This document shows, in pieces, positions 1 to 11,270 of a DNA stretch of 64,000 bases; the stretch's first letter is position 1; each line of letters starts with the position of its first letter. The DNA is from Rutpela maculata (lineage: Eukaryota; Arthropoda; Insecta; Coleoptera; Cerambycidae): positions 101,313,869 to 101,377,868 of the forward strand of contig OW386285.2 in assembly GCA_936432065.2 (NCBI GenBank), written 5' to 3'. The notes under the pieces were generated by a model. That model searched no databases. It had not been told where the DNA came from and saw only the letters and a program-made list of their open reading frames with translations. Position numbers and translations under genes: made by a program.

Positions 1-1131
1 AGAGAGAATAAGATTTTATTGTTTAGATCCAGACTAGTTTTTTTAGATCATCTTTGATATTTACATAATTTAAAAAATAAAACTATGAATTCACTCACTC
101 ATTCAAAATGAAAAAAATTTCAAGTCTCAAATTTCTGCAAAAAATATTACGTAAATATATTTCATACCTTTTTTATTTAGGTCATCTAAACATGATTTTG
201 TGTTATTTTCCAAAAAAAAAAATATTACATAAATGTATTTCATACCTTTTTAAAACAAACTACTAGAACTGATGTACCTTAATGTATTAAATAGCTTAAT
301 TTCAATAAACATTACCACACAACTGGTTGTAAAAAAATAATTTCTTCACTCGGTCTGATTGATCTCAACAAAAAAAATAGTTAATGGTTTTCTATAAAAA
401 TAAGAGCAAACTGTTGGGACAATTTGTTGTTTTTTAGATCCAGACTAGTTTATTTAGGCCATCTTTGATGTTTACTTAATTTTTAAAACAGTTAATGTAA
501 AAAAAAATAAAAGCTATGAATTCAAATGAAAAAAAATTCTTCACTCATTCTCCAAAATTTGAGACTTTAGAGTTTTTCATTTGAATGAGTGAAGATTTTT
601 TTTTTCACTTGAATTCATAGCTTTTATTTTTTTCACATTAACTGTTTTAAAAATTAAGTAAACATCAAAGATGGCCTATATAAATTAGTCTGGATCTAAA
701 AAACAACAAATTGCCCCTGCAGTTTGCTCTTATTTTTATAGAAAACAATTAACTATTTTTTTTGTTGAGATCAATCAGACCGAGTGAAGAAATTATTTTT
801 TTACAACCAGTTGTGTGGTAATGTTTATTGAAATTAAGCTATTTAATACATTAAGGTACATCAGTTCTAGTAGTTTGTTTTAAAAAGGTATGAAATACAT
901 TTATGTAATATTTTTTTTTTTGGAAAATAACACAAAATCATGTTTAGATGACCTAAATAAAAAAGGTATGAAATATATTTACGTAATATTTTTTGCAGAA
1001 ATTTGAGACTTGAAATTTTTTTCATTTTGAATGAGTGAGTGAATTCATAGTTTTATTTTTTAAATTATGTAAATATCAAAGATGATCTAAAAAAACTAGT
1101 CTGGATCTAAACAATAAAATCTTATTCTCTC
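1..1131. repeat. 1.13 kb near-perfect palindrome
   Basis: The first ~560 bases reappear as their reverse complement up to base 1131, with the centre near 566. The window opens with agagagaataag and the palindrome closes with cttattctctct. Each arm also holds an internal direct repeat: the segment beginning tttagatccagactag occurs near 24 and 432 in the left arm, with mirror copies near 690 and 1095. The arms differ by only a few bases and small indels. Because it begins exactly at base 1, it may extend further left. Confidence 0.9.
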
Positions 1132-2690
1132 TGTATTGTTTGGGGTTTGAAAAATTTAATACACTTACACAAATTTTTTCTAAAAACGAGAGCCTCATAA
1201 AACTTGAAAAAATAATTTTTTACACTCGGTGATGTAGCAGTGTTTATTGATATTAAGATGTTTAATACATTAAAGTGTAATTCTGGCAGTTTTGTTTTTT
1301 CATTATTTTTACTTTTTATGACTCTTTAATTTCTCCTAAATGGACAGGTACTCCGTGTAATAAGTGCTGTTTCGCATCTCTTTTTTAAATTTTTATAATT
1401 CTTTAATTTCCACAGTGCGTAAATTTAACTCAGTTTTTTCAAAATAAAAAAGAAAGAACTAGAGCTTAATATTTCTTAATTTAAACACGAACTATTGTGT
1501 ACCATTTGTACGCGAAATAGATATTTGTTTTTAAATAGAGCCGTCACTATTACAGCAATAACAGAAAATATTATTTTTTTTCTTAAAATATAATCATCTC
1601 GGTGTACATGATGATGAATACTTAAGTAATTTTTATTTTTGTTCATATTAACTGTTTTTAAATATTGTGTAAATATCAAAGGCGACCTAAATAAGCTCGT
1701 GGGTGTCGATGAGATACTAGTTAGCTCACGGAAGAATTTTAGAGCCGAGAAGGGTGTTTTTTATGACGCGGTCTCTCGGTGTTATGCTAGAGCTGTATTT
1801 AGCATATATGTGAATAAGTTGAAGAAAAATAAAAACATTGCCCGTAAGATTTCACGTCTATTTCTTTTATTGAAATGTTTAATAACCTTCATATTTAAAG
1901 ATGTTTCCAATAATAATAATTAAGGTTGTTCCTTCAGCTAACGCAATTTCTCTCCGACAGCCTTATAAATTCCAGTAAATAATGTACGGTTAGTTTTTTC
2001 CCCGATCGTTAGTAGTCAATCAGTATTACATAATCACCAGGGGTGTCGGCCCACATTCCCAAATCAGTCATTATCACTAATTACGTCTGCTGTTATTCTC
2101 CAGCGTTTTGCTACAGTTTGTTAAAATTACACATACACATATTTTAAATAAATTAACGTATTATAAAAATCTTGTCTCTGCACAGAGATAGGTTTTTGCT
2201 ATTGCCAGAACTTCAGGTCTATTTAAAACACGACCACAAGTAATTTAAATATAACAAAGAAAAGATATTTTTAAGATTCTGAGATTAAGAAAAATTCTTT
2301 TAGCATATATTTATTATTTTTTTACATACAAATGAATGAAAATCGATTACAAAAAAGCTCGAACCGTGCTCTCTGTCGTTTATTTAATGTTTTCTAACTT
2401 TGTTTAGTTATGATACAAACAAAAAAAAAATTTACTTTGCTATAAAAACAATGCATGGAATAAGCAACGTGTATTGAAAAAACAGGTCTATCTGTAAATC
2501 ATTTAATGCTTTGTTTAATGCTTTTTAACCTATCTCGGTATTTTTTTTCGAAAACAGGTTTATAAAATACCAAAAATTTGTTAATGTGCAATGAAATCTT
2601 TCCAAGTAAAAAATATGTTGTTTGTAGGGTCTTGTTTAAAAAACTGGTTTGCTTCTTTTTATTTTCTCGTTGACAAAAATTTATCTACCT
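1132..2690. other. AT-rich subterminal repeats, no supported gene
   Basis: Very AT-rich DNA. A ~95 bp unit containing tttacactcggtgatgtag and tttattgatattaag occurs at about 1205-1300. It recurs at about 3507-3600, and diverged copies lie in both arms of the palindrome (about 300-395 and 790-890). An open frame at 1639-1923 (+, 94 codons) matches nothing I recognise and is probably chance. No RNA gene or promoter was seen. Confidence 0.5.
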
Positions 2691-2693
2691 AAG

Positions 2694-3240
2694 GCATAAA
2701 ATAAAAAATACTTTCCAAAACTTTGTTGGAAACGAAACAGAAAACGGGGAACAATTATTTTATGCGGTCGAAAGAACACAAAAATTTGTGATCAATACTG
2801 CATATTATTTTTATTAGCTTTAAGTAAAAATGGTATTAATGATTTGTAAAAACTATTTACTTATTGTGTTGAGAATAAAATAACATTATCTCTAAAAACT
2901 CTGTTTAAGAACTATTTCCAATAAGTAAAATTAAGTAATAATTTTTTTCCTGCGTTTATTTTTATTTTCATAAAATACTTTCCAATACTTTGTTGGAAAC
3001 GAAACAGAAAGCGGAAAACAATTATTTTTATGTATTTTCAAACGAACACAAAAATTTGTGATCAATAATGCATATTATTTTTATTAGATTTAAGTAAAAA
3101 AAAAATGGTATTAATGAATTTGTAAAAACTGTTTACTCGTGTTGCGAATAAAATGACTTCATCTCTCTAAAAAATTCTGTTTAAGAACTATTTCTAATAA
3201 GTAAAATTAAAACACAATTTTTTTTTCCAGCGTTTATTTT
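2694..3240. repeat. ~275 bp tandem duplication
   Basis: Two head-to-tail copies, about 2694-2971 and 2972-3240. Each begins taaaatactttccaa and contains gttggaaacgaaacagaaa, aatttgtgatcaata and gtttaagaactatttc. The copies differ by substitutions and A-run length changes. Subterminal tandem repeats fit the end of a large DNA transposon. Confidence 0.85.
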
Positions 3241-3934
3241 CATCATCACATACAGTTTATTTCCTAACTCTTGACCTATCTAAGTACTAATATTTTTCCA
3301 TTATTATTAAAATAAATACACATTCATAGTTTTTCAAAAATAAAAGAACGAAAAAAACGTATCATGATAAAAAAGAAAGAACAAAAATAACTTGAAAACA
3401 TGTTTTTTAAAAAACCTTCCAGTGTGAAGTTACTTAACTTGCTGTAGATTTTTAAAATAAGAGGAAAAATTTCTGTCTGTGTTCTATCAAATCAGACCTG
3501 TTGAAATTTTTTACACTCGGTGATGTAGTATTGTTTATTGAAATAAAGTTATTTAATACATTTAGGTGTAATTCTGGTAGTTTGTATTTACTTTTTTATG
3601 ATTCTTTATTTTTGCAAAAGCCATGATTTTTATTATTTATTAAAAAAAAAACTTGCATAAATATCATTCATAGTTTTTTCAAAAACAGAACGAAGAAACT
3701 TATTGTACATTTTATTTTTTAAAATAAGCTTTCCTGTATCGTATTATGATAGGGCAATTTTTGTTGTTTTGTATCACGACCAACCAATATTAGAAAACCT
3801 TTAATTAAAAAGCCTAGTACTATTTCGGTTAGCTGTGTGTGTAAGACAAATAATGTTTACATAGTCTACAAATATAAATATAAAATAAAAGAAAGAAAGA
3901 ACAAAAGTACTTATTGTATACTTTTATTTAAAGA
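3241..3934. other. AT-rich spacer with one repeat unit
   Basis: Contains the ~3507-3600 copy of the unit also found at 1205-1300. Otherwise homopolymer-rich DNA with no coding signal. Confidence 0.5.
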
Positions 3935-4340
3935 TAAGAAAATGTTTCAAAACCAGCTATGTCCTGGAGCGGCAGTGAAAGTTCTAGCTGATGTGGACTA
4001 TTATTTAAAAAACAACTCATTTTAAACAGGTGCTTTAAATATATTAAACCTAGATACACCAAAACTTGTAAAATCTCCGTGAATAGTCAGTCACCTTAAG
4101 TTCTGTTCTGTACTATCTATTTCAAATGTTTTCTTTTGAAGTTGCTCTTTTTCGTCAAGCTTACGTAGTCATTTTCGTTCTGTTACGTGGAACTTCTCCT
4201 TGGTTTTTTTTAGACTTTCCTATTACAGAAAATGCACTCCTCAAAACATTCTTTGTTTCTATATCCTGTAAAGGGTTGTAGCTTGGGAAATCGTCGTTAT
4301 CCCAGGATTTACAACCCGTAGCGTTTGAACACATATTTTA
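3935..4340 (-). pseudogene. Decayed copy of the 5281-6039 ORF
   Basis: Bases 3935-4090 align with 5325-5480, the C-terminal coding part of the neighbouring ORF, with many substitutions. Both carry ctatgtcctgga / tcatgtcctgga and a shared stretch ending in cctagatac. The 4320-4365 segment (accacgtttcttgaaaa) resembles that gene's 5' part near 6000. The middle of the gene is missing and no frame is open on the minus strand. It shows that this locus once held two copies of the gene, one on each side of the ATPase. Confidence 0.65.
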
Positions 4341-4420
4341 CCACGTTTCTTGAAAATTTATTGACGTAAATTATAAATAATTATATAAACATTGTAGACC
4401 CGATTATTCTTTATTTAGGG

Positions 4421-4984
4421 TTAATGATCACCATTATCACATACTGGTTTCAAGTAAAATAATAAATAACCGTGTGGTCGTGACGTCGCATCGTTATATG
4501 CATCCTGAATAAATCTTGAATTTTCTGGATAGACCTGCCTAGCTAAGTGTGATATTTGGGCCTTATCTCGTGGGTTTTTAAAATATACTATATAGTTGGC
4601 ATTCAGAGATATATCTCTCTGACCCTTACCTTGGTGAAACAAATTTTGAGTGATATAAAAAATACTTAAATTTCTATGATGACTCCCTTTTGTGAATATG
4701 TCCATAATGCTGCCACCTGCCTCTCTCATTAAATCATCAATTATAATCAGAGTGGTTTCCTCGCTGCTAAAATCACTCATATCGGGAAGACCCTGCTTGT
4801 ATAAAATGTTTGATGTTTTAATATATAATGGCTGCCACTCGTCATAATACCACACTATATGCTTAAACGGAACACTACACATTTCCTCTATATTTTCGAT
4901 AAACTTGGTTGTGAAAACCGATTTTCCACAGGATGTGGGACCAGCAATAATTGCTGTAAAAGGGTGTTTAAAAGATAGATCCAT
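4421..4984 (-). CDS. Polinton-type DNA-packaging ATPase (FtsK/HerA, A32-like)
   Basis: 187-residue P-loop ATPase. Walker A is GPTSCGKS at residues 15-22 and Walker B is LIIIDDL at 79-85. A conserved block HHRNLSIFYITQN follows at 102-114, the arrangement seen in the genome-packaging ATPases of Polintons, virophages and other double-jelly-roll viruses. Such proteins drive DNA into capsids using ATP. The frame is uninterrupted and has about the usual length; the ATG at 4984 directly precedes the conserved core, so this start is convincing. A spacer of ~300 bases separates it from the next ORF upstream on the same strand. The family assignment rests on motifs and spacing; activity is not shown. 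Confidence 0.85.
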   Translation of the reverse strand: MDLSFKHPFTAIIAGPTSCGKSVFTTKFIENIEEMCSVPFKHIVWYYDEWQPLYIKTSNILYKQGLPDMSDFSSEETTLIIIDDLMREAGGSIMDIFTKGSHHRNLSIFYITQNLFHQGKGQRDISLNANYIVYFKNPRDKAQISHLARQVYPENSRFIQDAYNDATSRPHGYLLFYLKPVCDNGDH

Positions 4985-5280
4985 TATTATTATTTAACTG
5001 TAATATGTTCACACCTTAGCGTTTAACAGTGGAGTGACTATTTTTTTATCTTATTTGCTATAATAAACACATGTATTTTTTATAAATATTTTATTATTTT
5101 CTCTAGCAAATACATAATTGCACATGTACATTATTATTATTTATATATAAGACTGGTTAGTTTCTAACATATGTGATATAGCCTTACGTATAGATTTACA
5201 AATAAAACTGTTAAAGTTGAATAGCAACTCTGTATAGATATAGCTAACATTTCTATATTGGTTATTTGTTTCCAAAAAGT

Positions 5281-6039
5281 TTAAGTTTCACAGGCATTCT
5301 TTTCAATAATATCACTCCCTATATCGTTTAGAAATGTTTTAAAACTATTCATGTCCTGGAACGGTGATGAAATCTCTAGCTGTTGTAGACTTTTATTTAA
5401 AAAACCACTCATTTTAAATAGCTGCTTTAAAGATATTAAGCCTAGATACAATTCAAAAGTACTACCTATCTTAGGTACGAATTTAACCATTTCCTGTGAT
5501 ACTATCTCAATTGTATAATCTAATAAATCAAACTTGGTTATCCTGTTAGCGGGTGCCTGAATATGGTTTAAGATGTCCGGTAGGGTTTTTGTGAGCGCCG
5601 AAAATGTCTGAATATTAAAGCTGGTGCCTATATCCATGCCATTTTTAATAATTTTTAAGCAAGGGTTAAAATGTAAAAATGGGTCGAGACCGACAGAAAC
5701 CACTTTACTTGCACTACGGTTTAATGGATACCTCTTCTCCTGGAATAGTCTCTTCCTCTCGTATGTTTCTAAATAAGCCTCGTCTTTTTCCAATCCATTC
5801 ATTTTTTGATCCATTAACTCCCACATTGAGTCTGGAATGTCAAATCCGTCATCTAGAACTGCAGCGCTCGGTGCGGTTGATTGTTGATTTGGACGGTCTC
5901 TTCTATAATCACAATCGGCCGATCTTAAATATGGTTTACTTTTTCTCGCACCCTGTACACCATAACTCTTCTTACTGTAGGTATTTGAATACATATTTAT
6001 CACGTTTCTTGAAAAACTTATCAAATACTGGATACTCAC
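5281..6039 (-). CDS. Uncharacterised ORF next to the packaging ATPase
   Basis: 252 codons, uninterrupted, same strand as the ATPase and upstream of it. I do not recognise the family. The N-terminal ~100 residues are polar, basic and low in order (Tyr/Ser/Arg-rich, then an Asp-rich stretch). Residues ~100-250 look like a helical, Leu/Ile/Phe-rich domain with no transmembrane segment. A second Met at residue 16, followed by a Tyr/Ser-rich start, may be the true initiator. By position it is probably a Polinton structural or accessory protein, but this is inference. A decayed copy lies at 3935-4340, beyond the ATPase. Confidence 0.6.
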   Translation of the reverse strand: MSIQYLISFSRNVINMYSNTYSKKSYGVQGARKSKPYLRSADCDYRRDRPNQQSTAPSAAVLDDGFDIPDSMWELMDQKMNGLEKDEAYLETYERKRLFQEKRYPLNRSASKVVSVGLDPFLHFNPCLKIIKNGMDIGTSFNIQTFSALTKTLPDILNHIQAPANRITKFDLLDYTIEIVSQEMVKFVPKIGSTFELYLGLISLKQLFKMSGFLNKSLQQLEISSPFQDMNSFKTFLNDIGSDIIEKNACET

Positions 6040-6229
6040 GAACGCGCCTTTTTAAATACGTATTTACTATGTTTTCTTGAAGACTTGTTGAACACTAAAT
6101 ACTAGCTGCTCAAGATTGCGTATTTTTATATTAATAAAACGTACCTTAATCGAGCTTTAATAACCCAAAAAATTCCACCAATTTGTTACGTCACTGTACT
6201 TTCATAATTTTAATTACCTTGTTAACCTT

Positions 6230-6560
6230 GAAAAGTGAAAGTTGATTAAAGTGAAATCACTACACTTTCCAAAAGCAGTGGGGAATTCCAAATATCCGCT
6301 GGGGTTTTTTCCAACGGTAATTAAAGACGCATTAGGTTAACGACTTAATTACCTCATTAGCGTTAGGGTATTTCCAAAGTCAATGACCTAATCAACTTTC
6401 ACTTTTCAGGTTAACAAGGTAATCAACTTGTTAATGACCTAATTAACTTAATCAACTTTCACTTTCTAATCAACTTTCACTTTTGAAGGTCAGCAAGATA
6501 ATTAAAAGCTCATTAACTTAATGACGTAATTAACTTTCACTTTTCAAGGCCAGTGTCCCC
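6230..6560. repeat. Scattered short repeats (tcaactttcacttt)
   Basis: The string aatcaactttcactttt and close variants occur at least five times between 6230 and 6545. They are mixed with aaggt, taatgacctaattaactt and similar phrases on both strands. It looks like an irregular minisatellite or the edge of an AT-rich DNA transposon. No gene was seen. Confidence 0.55.
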
Positions 6561-6570
6561 CATACTACTG

Positions 6571-6692
6571 AGAAGCGCTTGTAAACATTTAATAACTACA
6601 TTTGTATAAAAAAATACTTGTATCTATGGGGGTGAGAAGCGCTTGTAAACATTTTACAACTACATTTGTATAAAAAAATACTTGTATCTTTC
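6571..6692 (+). repeat. 61 bp tandem duplication
   Basis: Two copies of a unit beginning gagaagcgcttgtaaacatt and ending atacttgtatct, at 6571-6627 and 6632-6690, with three or four mismatches. Confidence 0.85.
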
Positions 6693-6787
6693 AGCACGGT
6701 AAAAACTTCAGTCGACAGATCTGACTTACATTTAAACACCCTTCCATTCTTTTTTCACCCCTGGGAAGTGAAAATCGCTCCCCCTGT

Positions 6788-6790
6788 TAT

Positions 6791-6883
<93 letters not shown>
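6788..6883. repeat. (TA)n microsatellite
   Basis: About 96 bases of nearly pure TA dinucleotide with one phase slip near 6801. An open frame across it is only a by-product of the repeat. Confidence 0.97.
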
Positions 6884-6886
<3 letters not shown>

Positions 6887-6899
6887 AAAGCCCTGAAGT

Positions 6900-7731
6900 G
6901 TCATACCTTGTCTTGCTCTAGTTATTTTCTTTTTATGCTGTTTTTGATTAATTTGTTGTCTATCACTGCTCCTAAATACTTAGTATGTGCCATTATTACT
7001 GTACATATTCATTGTGAATGAGGTTGTTGTTCATTTTATGGTTAAATATTATTACTAATGCTGATTTATTTGGGTTGGGTATTTCTTTTGATTTAATGAT
7101 TCAATTTATGCAAACCAGTGAAAGCTGTTCTAAATATACCTGTTCAAATAGAAAATACCGACAAATATTAATATTGAGAAAATTAGTTTAGTATTACGTT
7201 CAACAGATGGCGCCTGTAAATTCCAAATATGCCGGATAAAGTGAGGAAAATATTGCGGTTGTCATTACATTACTTCTGATGTACATTGAACTTCCTTAGT
7301 TTTGTGAACATTTTAACATGTCGAAGATAGAATTTAAATTATGTGGAATTTTTTCTAAAACTGACCACTTAAGAAAGGCGAATTGATTTTTGAAGTGAGA
7401 AATGTAACCTAACTATTACCCTCACTTCACAAGTTCCTATTTACAAAAAAAGATGTCACACCCTTTGTGATTTGCCCCAATTCAGAATATTTAATTATTA
7501 ATTTATCTATCCTAAATGAAATGGTAGGACAAATTTACTAATGAATAAAACACTTAAAATGTTAATATTATCACGCCACTGACAGGAGTGAATGAATTGA
7601 TATCACTCATGTCAATCTTGAATATCATATGACTCGTACCACATATTTTTAAAATTGCTTATTTAAATTCAACTTTATGCCAATAAATGCAACATATATA
7701 TTTCAATAAGATTAATAATCAAAACTGTTAT
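6900..7731. other. Unassigned AT-rich sequence
   Basis: No ORF, RNA gene or clear repeat was seen on either strand. It lies between the microsatellite and the hAT remnant. Confidence 0.4.
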
Positions 7732-8598
7732 CAGGGCCGGGGGGAAGGGGTGAAACAGCGAAGCAGATGTTTGAGGCGATGTTTTTTAAGGGCGGCATTT
7801 TAAGACTTGATTATTACCTTTTTATAAATTTAAAAAATTCAAAATTGCACAAAAATCCAAAAATCTCAAAAAAAACATTTTTTGACCCCGAATGGATGTT
7901 TTATTGTTACATACTCTAATCCGTACTCCGTACTTACTCGTTTACTCGTACTAAACATGCCAGTGCCGTGTTGGCCGTTTGACTTTTTTAAAGTTAATCA
8001 ACTTAAACAATAATGAGCGCACAAATCCACTGGATGTGCTTAATTATTTAGAAATCAACGAATTGAGCGAAAACTTCCCTAACATCGTAGTGTCTTTAAG
8101 AATTTTGTTAACCATTCCTGTGCCTGTGGCCAGTGGAGAATGTTCGCTTTCAAAATTAAAAATTATTTACGATCAACCAGAGAGCAGGAACGGATAACAG
8201 ACTTAGCCATCCTTCTATCAAGAAAGATATAACAAATAATTTGGTTCACGACGATATTATTGAAGACTTTGTTAATGAAAAATGTAGAAAAGTTGATGTG
8301 ATATGTGTAGAGATCCCGTTTTGACATTATTTAGTTTCTTTTTTGTTTTTATTGAATATTCTTTATTTTTGGTTTTCTTGGAATATTTTTTATAGAATGT
8401 TTCTTACAACTTGTTTGTTTTTTTTTGCTAAAATATTTATAAATTTATTTTTGTCTATTGGAATGTTTCTTTTATTTTTTATAAGTTTTTATTAATAAAT
8501 TCGTCCTAACAGTAGTAACTTGTAAATGTTTTTTCTTAGGGCGACAAGCAAATATTTGCTTCAGGTGCCAGATACCTGGCGCCGCGGCGCCGGCACTG
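7732..8598 (+). mobile_element. Decayed hAT transposon
   Basis: Starts CAGGGCCGG and ends CCGGCACTG, the imperfect inverted ends typical of ZBED-type hAT elements. The flanking 8-mers (actgttat and acttatta) match poorly, so a TSD is not supported. Inside is a fragment of the transposase C-terminus. The element is short (867 bp) and non-autonomous. Confidence 0.75.
7979..8197 (+). pseudogene. hAT transposase C-terminal fragment
   Basis: The open frame encodes LRILLTIPVPVASGECSLSK, recognisable as the start of the hAT dimerisation domain near the transposase C-terminus. After ~70 codons the frame breaks within the domain (the remaining conserved part is shifted). The DNA-binding and catalytic regions are absent. 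Confidence 0.8.
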
Positions 8599-9170
8599 AC
8601 TTATTATAACAAAGAGAGAATCTAAATTTTATCAATATTAAACAAATTGAGTACACAAGATGCAACCAGTAATACAGTTCCTTTAAATATAATATTGCAT
8701 TTATGAACTTTCTATTTATCTTTTATGGCACACTACACACCCACAGTATGGTGGTCGGGTATCGGAATGGTAAAATTTACACAACCCTATTATTTGCAAT
8801 ACAAATTTCTTGTGCAATATCTTAGTAGCGAATATTATTTAGGTATTATGCAAATCACAACACTGGGCACGCTAATATACTAGTCAGGTAAATACTTTAA
8901 AACACTCATTATTGGAGAATCAATCAAAACAACTACTCTTCTAGCTAATACTGACGAAGTATTGAATTATATGATAGGATTCTTAGCATTTTAAAGGAAA
9001 AAAAATATATTGAAAATACTTAAATCATTTATTCAAATTTAATCATTCACACTTTTTTATTTAATATGAAATTATCTACTTTCTGTATATTGGTGCCTCA
9101 ATAATAATATTCTCTAATCATGATAAAAGTAAATAAATAAAAAAGAATTAATTGTAAAAATCTTAGTAGC
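8599..9170. other. Unassigned AT-rich sequence
   Basis: No coding frame or repeat that I can support lies between the hAT and the fold-back element. Confidence 0.4.
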
Positions 9171-11058
9171 GTGTGTGTCGGAAAAAAACCCGAAAATTGT
9201 AAATATTTTGAGCCGGAACAAGATTACCTCCCCTCCCCGTTTTCGAGGATGCTGAACACGATGGCGGTGTCAGAATTTCTCTTTGGGGTTGCGCAACCTC
9301 TCAAAATGGCCAAAAACCAACCCCGTGAGGGGTAAAACGCGCTTCACTCGATTTCCCTGCAGAAAATAACCTTCCCCCCGTTTTCGAGGATACTGAGCAC
9401 GATGGTGGTGCTGGATATCGCCTTCGACCCCAACCAACCCCTCCACCGGCCAATACTCGCCCCCGAAAGGGGTGAATTTTTTTTTTTTCGTAATATCAGG
9501 CAAATTGCATTTCTATCCGTTTTCGAGGATGCTGAGCACGATGGTGGTGCTGGATATCGCGTTCGACCCCGACCAACCCCTCCACCGGCCAATACTCACC
9601 CCCTAGATGGGTAAAACGCGCTTCACTCGATTTCCCTGGAGAAAAAAACCTTCCCCCCGTTTTCGAGGATGCTGAGCACGATGGTGGTGCTGGATATCGC
9701 GTTCGACCCCGGCCTCCACCGGCCAATACTCGACCCCGAAAAGGGTGAATTTTTTTTTTTTTGTAATATCAGCGGGAAACACATTTATTTCCGTTTTTGA
9801 GGATGTTAAGAATAGGAAAAATCGTACTTCTCTTCTTGGTTGCAATGCTCTTTCATTCCGGTCCAACTGAAAAATATCATCAAATACCGCAAGTATTGAA
9901 TGATTGATACATACTTTGATTTTTACAAATAAATAATTGAGAACATTTATTACGATAAGATACGATACGATACGATAATATAAATGATAATGAGGAAATG
10001 TTTATAAATCTTGTACCGGAAATTCACATGAGTGATTCTGATACAGAAACTGCTGATGAGGTCTGCGATTTTGAAGATTGCGATGTTCATTTCGAAGAGT
10101 ATCAACCATGTAATTCTACGCTAGGTTAAATTAGTCGAGATAAGGTATAAACGAAAAATATATTTAGTGTAAGCCGACTTTACCTTTAAGTAGTATAACG
10201 TATTATTTTTAAGTATGAATTATTATAATGTAAGAGAAGAACCTGTAGCACTTTATTGAAGCTTAATGTCATGTATCATAATAAATGTTCTCAATTATTT
10301 ATTAGTAAAAATCAAAGTATGTATCAATCATTCAATAGACCTACTTGCGGTATTTGATGATATTTTTCAGTTGGACCGAAATGAAAGAGCATTGCAACCG
10401 AGAAGTACGATTTTTCCTATTCTTAACATCCTCGAAAACGGAAATAAATGTGTTTCCCGCTGATATTACAAAAAAAAAAATTCACCCCTTTCGGGGGAGA
10501 GTATTGGCCGGTGGAGGGGTTGGTCGGGGTCGAACGCGATATCCAGCATCACCATCGTGCTCAGCATCCTCGAAAACGGGGGGAAGGTTTTTTTCTCCAG
10601 GAAAATCGAGTGAAGCGTGTTTTACCTCTCTAGGGGGTGAGTATTGGCCGGTGGAGGGGTTGGTCGGGGTCGAACGCGATATCCAGCACCACCATCGTGC
10701 TCAGCATCCTCGAAAATGGATAGAAATGCAATTTGCCTGATATTACGAAAAAAAAAATTCACCCCTTTCGGGGGCGAGTATTGGCCGGTGGAGGGTCGAA
10801 GGCGATATCCAGCATCACCATCGTGCTCAGCATCCTCAGCATCCTCGAAAACGGGGGGGAAGGTTATTTTCTGCAGGGAAATCGAGTGAAGCGCGTTTTA
10901 CCCCTCTCGGGGGTGGTTTTTGGCCGTTTTGAGGGGTTGCGCAACCCCAAAGAGAAATTCTGACACCGCCATCGTGTTCAACATCCTCGAAAACGGGGGG
11001 GGGAGGTAATCTTGTTCCGGCTCAAAATATTTACATGTTCGTCCGACTCACACACGCC
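9171..11058. mobile_element. Fold-back element with ~140 bp repeat units
   Basis: The left arm 9171-9935 returns as its reverse complement at about 10275-11058. The outermost matching bases are gtgtgtcgga and tccgactcacac, then gagccggaacaagattacct and its mirror. Each arm is built of four to five units of ~140 bp, every one containing gttttcgaggatgctgagca and usually ctccaccggccaatactc (left copies near 9239, 9380, 9519, 9658, 9796; right copies near 10430, 10568, 10708, 10848, 10984). Unit boundaries alternate between two linker types. The arms are GC-richer than their surroundings. All open frames across them are by-products of the repeats. The middle (9940-10270) is single-copy. Confidence 0.9.
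9951..10135 (+). other. Central spacer of fold-back, possible coding relic
   Basis: Opens with a short tandem of gatac (9956-9975). A frame at about 10000-10130 then reads as a run rich in Asp, Glu and Ser, reminiscent of the acidic N-terminus of some transposases (for example piggyBac-like). It is too short to assign and I give it low weight. Confidence 0.2.
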
Positions 11059-11089
11059 ACTATCTGGCGATTCTGAATTTACACAATGG

Positions 11090-11140
11090 GTTGTGCAACA
11101 TGTCAATCAGTAACATTCACGATCAATCATGTTGCACAAC
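11090..11140. repeat. 13 bp inverted repeat
   Basis: gttgtgcaacatg at 11090-11102 and catgttgcacaac at 11128-11140 could form a hairpin with a 25-base loop. Confidence 0.7.
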
Positions 11141-11270
11141 ATGACTGATCGTAAATACGCCTCTTATTAGGCACCAAAGCAACTTGCCCAAATCAGTTAT
11201 CAATATGTGCAAATAAATTGTTACATCTCAACGAAAATAGACATTTTCAATTTAAAAAACAATTCAATAC

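Larger units (their letters stand above)
1..6060. mobile_element. Polinton/Maverick-like element remnant
   Basis: This stretch groups a packaging-ATPase gene of the Polinton type, an adjacent uncharacterised ORF, a decayed second copy of that ORF, and long AT-rich terminal-looking repeats. All recognisable genes are on the minus strand. I see no protein-primed DNA polymerase, retroviral-type integrase, protease or capsid gene, so this is one end of an element or a deleted copy. Polintons are large self-synthesising DNA transposons related to viruses; here only the ATPase identifies the class, and the outer limits are inferred from where repeats and genes stop. The element may continue left of base 1. 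Confidence 0.6.

Noticed and set aside
1639..1923. 94-codon frame
   Set aside because: No recognisable motif, unusual start within a repeat unit, and no second copy; probably chance.
6666..6896. 76-codon frame with a Tyr/Ile repeat
   Set aside because: It is the translation of the (TA)n microsatellite.
9270..10963. Eleven overlapping open frames of 61-131 codons on both strands
   Set aside because: They are produced by the GC-rich fold-back units, appear in mirror image on the two arms, and show no protein-like conservation.
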